From NCBI GenBank assembly GCA_030146615.1, contig JASLBL010000317.1, forward strand, positions 1 through 12,008: DNA of 12,008 nucleotides. Direction: 5' to 3'. The DNA comes from Actinomycetes bacterium (GTDB lineage Bacteria; Actinomycetota; CALGFH01). Below are positions 6,453-12,008 of this stretch, one piece after another. The notes under the pieces were generated by a model, which worked only from the letters and a program-made list of their open reading frames with translations, ran no database searches and had not been told where the DNA came from. Positions within the stretch are counted from its first letter, which is position 1; every line of letters begins with the position of its first letter. The position numbers were made by a program, and so were the translations under genes.

Positions 6453-9077
6453 GTGGACGTCGCATGGCCGCTGGTGGGGCGCCGGGCCGAGCTCGAGGCG
6501 CTGTCTGCCGTCTTCGGGGACACCCACGCTGGCGGTGTGGTGCTCGCCGGTGCCGCCGGGATCGGCAAGACGAGGCTGGCCAGGGAAGCCCTGATGCGGG
6601 CGAAGGCAGCGGAGTGGGATGTCGAGTGGTTGGTTGCGACCCGGGCGGCCGCTTCGATCCCGTTCGGGGTCGTCTCCCATCTGCTGCCCCCGGCCGAACG
6701 CCTCGGCGACGACCGCCTCGATACCCTCCGCCGAGCCGCCGAGCTGCTCGCCGAGCGGTCGCGTGGGCGGCAGCTGATCCTCGGGGTGGATGATGCCCAC
6801 CTTCTGGACGACGCCTCGGCCGCGCTGGTGCATCAGCTCGCGTTCCGCGGCCTCGCTGTGGTGGTCGCCACCGTGCGGACCGGTGAGCCGGCCCCCGACT
6901 GGGTGATGGCTCTCTGGAAGGATGGTCTGGCCCGCCGCCTGGACCTTTCACCGTTGTCACCGGCGACGACTGCCGAACTGCTCGACCACGCCCTCGGCGG
7001 GCCGGTCGACGGGGTGACCAGGAAGGAAGTGCTGCGGGTAAGCGAGGGCAACCCCCTGTACCTGCGCGAGCTGATTTTGGGCGGGCTGGAGAGCGGCGCG
7101 CTGCGCCAGCTCGACGGAGTGTGGCGCTGGACGGGCGGGTTGGCTGGCGCGACGCGGCTAGCCGAGGTCGTCGAGGCTCGCCTCGGCGCTGTGGACGAGA
7201 CGGCCAGGGCTGCCGTTGAGCTGGTCGCCTGGGGTGAGCCGCTGGCCGTCCAGGTGCTCGAACGGCTCATCGACAAGGACGCGGTCCAGGCAGCCGAGGG
7301 GGGAGGCCTGCTGGTGCTGGAGCGATCCGGCCGCCGGGCGCTCACTCGGCTCGCCCACCCGCTGTATGGCGAGGTGCTGCGGGCCACCCTGCCGCTGAGC
7401 CGAGTGCGGGCGGTGGCCGAGCGGCTGGCGGTGGCCTTCGACGCCAGCGCCCTGCGACGGCGGGACGACCTGTTGCGGGTGGGCGCGTGGCAGCTGGAAG
7501 CTGGCGTGGCTACCCGCCCGGCGTTGCTGCTGGAGGCAGCCCGGCAGGCTGCCGCCCGCTTCGACCATGAGCTGACCGAACGCCTAGCCCGTGCCGCGGT
7601 GGACGCCGGGGGTGGCCCGACCGCGGTGCGGGTCTTGGCCGAGACCCTCGAGTGGCAGGGCCGACACGCCGAGGCGGTCGCGGTCATGGACGGGGAGCCG
7701 CCGGCCCAGGGTGCCGAGCGGGCCCGCTGGGCGAGCATTCGGGCCGGGAACCTCTACTGGGGGCTGGAGCGGACCGCCGAGGCCGAGGAGATCCTGCGGC
7801 AGGCCGCGGTGGCCGGGGAGGGAGGCGAGGAAGCGGTCGCCATGCTGGCCTGGATCCTGCTGTTCGACGGCCGTCTGCCCGAGGCGGTGGCCGTGGCCGG
7901 CCGGGTCCTCGATCAGCCGGAGGCGCCCGGCCAGGCGCTGGTGTGGGCCGCGACCGCGGCCGTGCCCGCCCTAGGGTCGCTTGGTCGGCTTGGCGAGGCG
8001 CTGGCCGCGGCCGACCGGGGACTGGCCGTGGCCAGGGCCCAATCGGAGGACCTGCCCTGGGGCGAGACCCAGCTCAGCCTGGTCCGCTGCCAGGTGCTGC
8101 TCGGCGCTGGGAGGCTCGCCGAGGCCAGGGCGATCGCCGAAGCCGGTTACCAAGCTGCGGTCGCCGACCGCTCATCCGAGCGGACCGGGGGTTGGGCGGG
8201 CTTCCGCGGCCTGGTGGCCAAGGCCGAGGGCCGGATCGCCACCGCCGAGGCGTCGCTGCGGGAGGCGGTCGCCCTGCTCGATGAGCAAGATCCCTATCGG
8301 TTCATGCGCTGGTGCCTGGCTGAGCTGGCCAGCGTGGCTGCCCTGGCCGGCAACCAGGAGGCCGCGGCGGGCTGGCTGGATCGGGCCGACGCCCGCGCCG
8401 GAGAGGCCAACCGCTTTTTCGATCCCTGGGTGGAGCTGGACCGGGCCTGGGTGGCAGCCGCTGCGGGTGAGCTGACCAGAGCTGTCGACCTCGCGACTCG
8501 GGCAGCCGACATGGCGCGGGCTTCGAAGCAGTTCACGTTCGAGGCGGTCGCCCTGTACGACGTGGCCCGCCTGGGCGCTCCCGGCAGCGTTCGGCGGCGG
8601 CTGGAGGAGCTGGCTGGCCTGCTGGAGGGACGGCTGGCAGCGGTGCTGGCCAGCTCGGCGGTCGCGCTGGCCGCCGAAGACGGGGCGGCTCTGGACCGGG
8701 TTGGGGCCGCCTTCCAGGATCTGGGGGCGCTGCTGTTGGCCGTCGAGGCGAAGGCAGCGGCAGCCCGGGCCCACCGGGCAGCCGGGCGTGATGCAAGCGC
8801 CAACGCCTCTCAGGAGCAGGCCGCAGCCCTGGCCGCCGCCTGTCAGGGCGCACGGACGCCGGGCCTCGGCCCAGCCATGCCAGTCTCGGTGCTCACGCCT
8901 CGGGAGCGGGAGGTGGCCATGCTGGCCGCCGCTCATACCTCTAGCCGCGAGATCGCGACCCGGCTCCACCTGTCCGTTCGCACCGTCGACAACCACTTGG
9001 GCCGCGTCTACGCCAAGCTCGGCGTTTCCAGCCGGGCGCAGCTGGCCACGCTGCTCGAGGTCGGGGCATCGCGGTAG
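6453..9077 (+). CDS. LAL-type LuxR-family transcriptional regulator (STAND ATPase)
   Basis: A large ATP-binding regulator of the LuxR family (MalT-like LAL group), a cytoplasmic signal-dependent transcription activator. Residues 1-125 hold the NTPase start: PLVGRRAELEAL, Walker A GAAGIGKT (33-40) and Walker B LILGVDD (108-114). The rest of the AAA/NACHT-like module and winged helix run to about residue 300, followed by about 500 residues of Ala/Leu-rich helical repeats (TPR-like, probable ligand sensor). The C-terminal LuxR helix-turn-helix begins near residue 813: LTPREREVAMLAAA, SSREIATRLHLSVRTVDNHLGRVYAKLGV. At 874 residues it has normal family length and no frameshift. The GTG at 6453 is chosen because homology begins directly after it and a -10 is spaced for leaderless transcription; AGGA at 6442-6445 could instead serve as a weak ribosome site. 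It stands alone between the two tRNA-Thr-containing repeats, so its target genes are not evident. Confidence 0.93.
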   Translation: MDVAWPLVGRRAELEALSAVFGDTHAGGVVLAGAAGIGKTRLAREALMRAKAAEWDVEWLVATRAAASIPFGVVSHLLPPAERLGDDRLDTLRRAAELLAERSRGRQLILGVDDAHLLDDASAALVHQLAFRGLAVVVATVRTGEPAPDWVMALWKDGLARRLDLSPLSPATTAELLDHALGGPVDGVTRKEVLRVSEGNPLYLRELILGGLESGALRQLDGVWRWTGGLAGATRLAEVVEARLGAVDETARAAVELVAWGEPLAVQVLERLIDKDAVQAAEGGGLLVLERSGRRALTRLAHPLYGEVLRATLPLSRVRAVAERLAVAFDASALRRRDDLLRVGAWQLEAGVATRPALLLEAARQAAARFDHELTERLARAAVDAGGGPTAVRVLAETLEWQGRHAEAVAVMDGEPPAQGAERARWASIRAGNLYWGLERTAEAEEILRQAAVAGEGGEEAVAMLAWILLFDGRLPEAVAVAGRVLDQPEAPGQALVWAATAAVPALGSLGRLGEALAAADRGLAVARAQSEDLPWGETQLSLVRCQVLLGAGRLAEARAIAEAGYQAAVADRSSERTGGWAGFRGLVAKAEGRIATAEASLREAVALLDEQDPYRFMRWCLAELASVAALAGNQEAAAGWLDRADARAGEANRFFDPWVELDRAWVAAAAGELTRAVDLATRAADMARASKQFTFEAVALYDVARLGAPGSVRRRLEELAGLLEGRLAAVLASSAVALAAEDGAALDRVGAAFQDLGALLLAVEAKAAAARAHRAAGRDASANASQEQAAALAAACQGARTPGLGPAMPVSVLTPREREVAMLAAAHTSSREIATRLHLSVRTVDNHLGRVYAKLGVSSRAQLATLLEVGASR

Positions 9078-9327
9078 GCGCAGCGGAGACCCGTCCCGCG
9101 GCCCGGTGACACGCATGCTGTAACAGAAGGAGTAAAATTGGTCGATCTGGCAGCAACACCGTAAGGAGCCAACCACCATCGCTGCCGGGGTATACCTCAC
9201 CGTCGCACAGCAGCTTCGATGCGGGAGCACCTAACCGCAGCAGCGTCATCGTATGGGCCCGCTTTCTCATCAACCTCTGCCTGATTCCCCACCTGGTAGG
9301 CGCAGTCCGATATGTCGACGCGCAGGC

Positions 9328-9366
9328 GCGAACGGCCCCCGTCGACCCCCCGCGGGGGCCGTTCGC
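9328..9366 (+). terminator. Strong GC-rich hairpin, probable terminator of the LuxR gene
   Basis: A perfect 14-bp stem, 9328-9341 (GCGAACGGCCCCCG) with 9353-9366, closes an 11-nt loop. It lies 250 bp past the LuxR stop codon. The T-run of a classical terminator is missing, as is common in actinomycetes. Being symmetric, it could stop transcription from both sides. Confidence 0.6.
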
Positions 9367-9473
9367 CTGTGACCACGGTGGTGGCAAGCCTCCACCGACC
9401 TGAGCCTTCAACAGCCACGGTCAGCTCCTCTCAAGGCCGTAGCAGGCTCCTAGGTGACCAGAACGTGAGACGA

Positions 9474-9643
9474 GGGAAGTGCTCTCCTTCCGCTGTACGC
9501 ACGTCCACCGACCCGGAAACGGGACGCCGACCAGCGGGCTCCGTCCAACCGGTCTCAGACGGCAGAACTGGCCAGCGTTTGTACTGGTCAGCCTAGGCGT
9601 GGAGCTCCCCGCCGGAATCGAACCGGCGACCCATCCTTACCAT
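9474..9643. repeat. Long direct repeat, copy B (putative att-like boundary)
   Basis: Partner of 5864-6034, same orientation, 3610 bp away. GGGAAGTGCTCTC lies at 9474-9486, CTGGTCAGCCTAGG at 9584-9597, and the tRNA-Thr 3' half at 9600-9643. The 110-bp spacing between the first two blocks is identical to copy A although the bases between have diverged. Confidence 0.75.
9600..9643 (-). tRNA. tRNA-Thr(GGT) 3'-half fragment with intact CCA
   Basis: On the minus strand it reads GGT AA, anticodon-stem strand GGATG, a 4-nt variable loop, T arm GCCGG-TTCGATT-CCGGC, acceptor strand GGGGAGC, discriminator T and CCA. The T loop and CCA are canonical, so this copy is closer to the original gene than copy A. 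The bases 5' of the anticodon (ending CACGAAT) do not form the other half of the anticodon stem, and no D arm or 5' acceptor strand is present. It is a fragment, best explained as half of a tRNA gene used as an integration site. Confidence 0.7.
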
Positions 9644-9970
9644 TCGTGGTGCCGCGCACCTCTAGTAGAGGGCGCCGAGGACAAGCGGTCAGGAGTGTCC
9701 GTGGTTGACCGTGGCGAACCGGAGGCGTCGTGCTCGGAATGGCACGCAGATGGCACGGCCGGTGAGGACGACCGCGCTCATACCTGATCGAGGAGGCGCC
9801 AGCTCGGCCGATGGGTGAGGCCGGTCCAGGGTGACACGAGCCTCGTTGGCAAGCCTCCATCGGGAGGCGCGGCAGCACTAGAATCGATCCACAGCCTTGC
9901 TTGTTGAGTCCGGCACGTTCCCCTTAGCAAGCACGGTCGCCAGACGACCCGAGATCATCGAGTTCTGATC

Positions 9971-10529
9971 ATACGGAAGCTGATTGCGTGGGCGTTCATG
10001 TACTCGCTCGACGGCCTTCTCGCCGACGAGGGCACCGAGTACTGGCAGTTCTGCTTCGGCCTGCCCGTCGACCCGGCAGACCTGAAGCAGAAGATCGGCG
10101 TTTACCAGAGCGCGTACGCGCACATCATGGGCCGCGCCGCTTACGAGGGCATGGCCGGAGCCTTGCCGACGGCCGACCACCCGTTCACCGGCATCATGAA
10201 CGCCGGGGCGCAAGGTCGTCTTGTCCCGGACTCTGAGGACGGCCGAGTGGCCCAACACCAGCATCGCCGCTGGTGACACGACAGAAGAGATCGACAAGCT
10301 CAGGCGAGGCGGCGACGGCCACATCGTGGTCTGGGGCGGCGTTAGCTTCTGGCGGTCGCTCATGCAACTCGACTTGATCGACGAGGTCCGCCTGGACTTG
10401 CACCCCTATGATGCGGGCGAGGGTACCCGGCTGTTCGACGACGTCCCCAAGTCCTACCGGCTCGACCTGGTCTCCAGCACCGAGTTCAGCAACGGGACCG
10501 TCGGGCTGCACTACCGCCGGCACCGCTAA
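9971..10529 (+). pseudogene. RibD C-terminal/DHFR-like domain protein, frameshifted
   Basis: Two adjacent frames together give one protein of the dihydrofolate-reductase-like (RibD C-terminal) family, NAD(P)H-binding reductases of mostly unknown substrate. Part 1 has RKLIAWAFMYSLDGLLA, then YAHIMGRAAYEGMAG and HPFTGIMNAG. Part 2 continues KVVLSRTLRTAEW, TTEEIDKLRRGGDGHIVVWGG, EGTRLFDDVPKSYRL and ends VGLHYRRHR. The break is at the GGGG run 10205-10208; removing one G restores NAGRKVVLSRT. Where homologs start with Met before the KLI motif, this frame has ATA (9971-9973), and no ribosome site precedes it; the next ATG (9998) would lose the first beta strand. The gene is therefore probably inactive, unless the extra G is a sequencing error. 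Confidence 0.85.
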
Positions 10530-10719
10530 ACCGGCGGCCGACATGCACGACGAGTGGCAATCAGGCGAGCGCATTACCTGTCCGAAGGGTCCATGGCCCA
10601 ACTCAAACCAACCTGCGATACTGGCGGTATCGCCGCGATTGACAGCGGCGAGTAGACACCGACGATCAACCTCAAAGCCCACCACCCCGCGAGGCACTGC
10701 CCTTGTTGAGGATGAGTGG

Positions 10720-10884
10720 ATGGAGCAAGAGCGAAATGGTGAACGGGTCAACCGGGCTTGGCCCTGGCTTCTCCTGCTGGTGGTCGCCGGTCTTATCGCG
10801 TTGGCGGTTGTCATGTGGCAGTCCGAGGCGGTTCGGCTGATCTGGGCCGACGTCTGGGAACTGGTGCGCAGCTCGGGCCGGTAG
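10720..10884 (+). CDS. Small single-span membrane protein
   Basis: A 54-residue hypothetical protein that I do not recognise. A charged N-terminus (MEQERNGERVNR) precedes one hydrophobic segment, WPWLLLLVVAGLIALAVVMW (residues 14-33), followed by an amphipathic, Trp-containing tail ending SSGR. It should insert once in the cytoplasmic membrane. The ATG at 10720 is preferred over longer frames because GAGG lies 8 nt upstream and the residues before it look non-coding. A strong hairpin follows 34 nt after the stop, which supports a real transcription unit. No function can be assigned. Confidence 0.5.
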   Translation: MEQERNGERVNRAWPWLLLLVVAGLIALAVVMWQSEAVRLIWADVWELVRSSGR

Positions 10885-10917
10885 GTCGCTCCTCTGGTGG
10901 TGACTGCCGGCCGAGGA

Positions 10918-10936
10918 CGGCCGCCGCAGGCGGCCG
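10918..10936 (+). terminator. 8-bp GC hairpin after the small membrane protein
   Basis: CGGCCGCC pairs with GGCGGCCG across a 3-nt loop, 34 nt downstream of the stop at 10884. It is a compact stem without T-run, a likely terminator or pause site. Confidence 0.5.
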
Positions 10937-10951
10937 CCCGCAGGGCCGGCC

Positions 10952-10987
10952 TTGAGGGTGTAGGGAAACGTCTCCCTGCGCCCTCAA
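10952..10987. terminator. 15-bp stem-loop, possible bidirectional terminator
   Basis: TTGAGGGTGTAGGGA pairs along its full length with TCCCTGCGCCCTCAA (13 Watson-Crick and two G-T pairs) around the 6-nt loop AACGTC. It lies just after the 8-bp hairpin and 100 bp downstream of the small membrane gene. With the preceding stem it forms a double-hairpin terminator or insulator. Confidence 0.5.
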
Positions 10988-11123
10988 CAGCACGGACACG
11001 ACGGAGCGGAACGCCAGCATGCTTCGCCCACGTCCCGTACCGTCGCATGCTGGTCGAGCTGGCTACCGGTCCTAACTCCTCGTGGTTCTGGTCGTCGTCG
11101 CCGTCGCCCAACGGAGGCTCGGC

Positions 11124-11187
11124 CCTAGCTCGTCGGCTACCGTCCGGTCCTGAAATCCTGGCGACCGGGCCAAGCCGACGAGCTAGG
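11124..11187. promoter_or_regulatory. 15-bp perfect inverted repeat overlapping the GNAT promoter
   Basis: CCTAGCTCGTCGGCT (11124-11138) is the exact reverse complement of AGCCGACGAGCTAGG (11173-11187). The 34 bp between them hold a nested 6-bp inverted repeat (CCGGTC/GACCGG). The right arm covers the predicted -10 of the acetyltransferase gene and ends 8 bp before its ATG. This could be an operator or a cruciform-forming site. Confidence 0.7.
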
Positions 11188-11189
11188 CT
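11184..11189 (+). promoter_or_regulatory. -10 element of a probable leaderless promoter for the GNAT gene
   Basis: TAGGCT matches TANNNT and is placed so that +1 falls on the A of the ATG at 11196, the same geometry as at the LuxR gene. There is no ribosome site before this ATG, which supports leaderless translation. The -35 region is not obvious. Confidence 0.5.
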
Positions 11190-11195
11190 GAGGCC

Positions 11196-11741
11196 ATGGT
11201 CACGGTCCGACCCGCCACCGTCGCCGACGCCCCGGCCATGGGCCAGCTGGTCGTCCGGGCCTGGCAGGCCGCCTACCGGGGGCAGATGCCCGACGACTAC
11301 CTCAACGGCCTCCGGGCCGAGGAGCGGGCGGCCTATTGGGACGGCGTGCTCCGGCGCGAGGATCGCCGCGGCGTGATCCTGGTCGCCGAGCGGGACGGAG
11401 AGGTCGTCGGGTTCGCCGCCGCCGGCCCGTCACCGGACCCCCAAGGTGCCGGGGAGCTGTACGCCATCAACGTCGACCCCGACCACTGGGGCGGCGGCGC
11501 CGGCCAGGCCCTGCTCGGAGCCGCCCAGGCGGAGCTGGACCGGATGGGCTTCGCCGAGTCGGTGCTGTGGGTCCTGCCCGGCAACGCCCGCGCCCGCCGC
11601 TTCTACGAGCGAGCCGGGTGGGCCGCCGACGGCACCGAGAAGACCAGCGAGGCCTTTGGGGTCAGCTTCGACGAGGTCCGCTACCGGAGGCGCTCGACCA
11701 GCGAGGCGATCTCGTCGGCGACCCCGGCCGGGACCGAGTAG
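11196..11741 (+). CDS. GNAT-family N-acetyltransferase
   Basis: A 181-residue acetyl-CoA-dependent N-acetyltransferase; the acyl acceptor is unknown. The GNAT fold is readable in order: strand 1 VTVRPATVADAPAM, helix AWQAAYRGQMPDDYLNGL, strands VILVAERDGEVVGFAAAGPS, motif A with YAINVDPDHWGGGAGQALLGAAQAEL (residues 88-113, pyrophosphate-binding loop HWGGGAG), and motif B VLPGNARARRFYERAGWAADG. The ATG at 11196 directly precedes strand 1 and is the only sensible start. Typical relatives end soon after VRYRR; here about 15 further residues run over the end of the convergent ssb gene, giving a 61-bp tail-to-tail overlap. Expression is probably from its own leaderless promoter and may be controlled through the inverted repeat upstream. 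Confidence 0.9.
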   Translation: MVTVRPATVADAPAMGQLVVRAWQAAYRGQMPDDYLNGLRAEERAAYWDGVLRREDRRGVILVAERDGEVVGFAAAGPSPDPQGAGELYAINVDPDHWGGGAGQALLGAAQAELDRMGFAESVLWVLPGNARARRFYERAGWAADGTEKTSEAFGVSFDEVRYRRRSTSEAISSATPAGTE

Positions 11742-12008
11742 CCGGTCTCGTCGCGGATCTCCTCCAGGTGGTCGCGGACGACCTCCACGACGGAGCGGGC
11801 GCTGCCGTCCTCAGCGGTCCAACTCCGCTGCTGGAGCCGGCCCATGACCACCACCCGGCTGCCCTTCGCCAGCGACTCGGACGCATGCTCGGCCTGGTCG
11901 CGCCACACCACGACGGTGAAGAACGACGCCTCCTGCTCCCTACGGCCCGACACGGCCACCCGGAACATGGCCCGGGCGATCCCGCTCTCGGTGTGCCGTA
12001 GCTCGGGG
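11681..12008 (-). CDS. ssb: Single-stranded DNA-binding protein, partial (5' end beyond window)
   Basis: The frame continues through the right edge and reads PELRHTESGIARAMFRVAVSGRREQEASFF, then VVVWRDQAEHASESLAKGSRVVVMGRLQQRSW, the core of a bacterial SSB OB-fold. Such proteins bind single-stranded DNA in replication, repair or recombination. The Met at 11968 is internal, not the start: residues before it (ELRHTESG) belong to the first part of the fold, so the true start lies right of 12008. After the OB-fold the tail is short (about 33 residues, ending VERLR) and lacks the acidic DDDIPF-type tip that recruits partner proteins in replicative SSBs. This suggests a secondary SSB paralog rather than the essential one. 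It overlaps the GNAT gene by 61 bp, tail to tail. Confidence 0.88.
   Translation of the reverse strand, partial: PELRHTESGIARAMFRVAVSGRREQEASFFTVVVWRDQAEHASESLAKGSRVVVMGRLQQRSWTAEDGSARSVVEVVRDHLEEIRDETGYSVPAGVADEIASLVERLR

Larger units (their letters stand above)
9078..9970. other. Intergenic region downstream of the LuxR regulator
   Basis: About 890 bp without a convincing gene. It contains two Shine-Dalgarno-like AAGGAG motifs preceding tiny open frames (9127-9234), a strong hairpin (9328-9366), the 13-mer TGGCAAGCCTCCA twice (9382-9394 and 9847-9859), repeat copy B with the tRNA-Thr fragment (9474-9643), a TGGCA pair (9740-9755) and a 6-bp hairpin GCCTCC-ATCG-GGAGGC (9853-9868). Open frames that cross the tRNA fragment are translation artefacts. 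Confidence 0.6.

Noticed and set aside
8172..9230. 352-codon minus-strand open frame across the end of the LuxR gene
   Set aside because: It is a GC-driven shadow of the regulator's repeat and helix-turn-helix coding region, with no recognisable domain.
9588..9878. Minus-strand open frame containing a GSPVRFRRGAPR-type peptide, and plus-strand frames containing AGIEPAT
   Set aside because: These are well-known artefacts of translating a tRNA T arm and acceptor stem, not proteins.
10408..10884. 158-codon frame as a single protein
   Set aside because: Its first part overlaps the DHFR-like pseudogene in another frame; only the last 54 codons, after a ribosome site, look like a gene.
1..12008. 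CRISPR array, toxin-antitoxin pair, defence island or biosynthetic cluster
   Set aside because: No regularly spaced repeats and no recognisable members of such systems were found on either strand.

Overview
This 12 kb window is GC-rich and has dense GC3-biased genes, GTG/ATG starts, strong GGAGG ribosome sites and TANNNT-type leaderless promoters. Together with the protein families (LAL-type LuxR regulator, bacterial lysyl oxidase, RibD-C/DHFR-like protein) this points to an actinomycete (Actinomycetota). I cannot name the genus from sequence alone. The window reads as chromosome with repeated insertion and deletion scars rather than one compact element.

Left edge (1-1453): an IS30-family transposase fragment on the minus strand abuts a tyrosine recombinase on the plus strand. 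The two diverge and both lack their N-terminal parts, so a rearrangement probably joined them. The recombinase keeps all its catalytic residues and carries an extra winged-helix-like insert. Next comes a secreted lysyl-oxidase-like copper protein (1525-2274, minus), bracketed by an imperfect 25-bp direct repeat.

Middle (2751-5566, minus): a three-gene, same-strand cluster with short gaps. In transcription order it encodes a SnoaL/NTF2-like small protein, an alpha/beta hydrolase and an amidase-signature hydrolase. It looks like a small catabolic operon for an ester- or amide-containing compound whose identity cannot be read from the sequence.

Centre-right (5864-9643): two directly repeated segments each contain the 3' half of a tRNA-Thr(GGT) gene, plus a shared 14-bp block and a 13-bp block at identical 110-bp spacing. 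They bracket about 3.6 kb whose only gene is a large LAL-family LuxR regulator with a probable leaderless GTG start. This resembles an attL/attR-bounded insertion without its own integrase, and is the most interesting structure in the window.

Right (9971-12008): a broken RibD-C/DHFR-like gene (probable ATA in place of the start codon, plus one extra G), a 54-residue single-span membrane protein, two strong hairpins, a GNAT acetyltransferase with a long inverted repeat overlapping its predicted -10, and, converging on it with a 61-bp overlap, a single-stranded DNA-binding protein that runs off the right edge. I found no CRISPR array, complete tRNA, rRNA or recognisable multi-gene defence or biosynthetic system.
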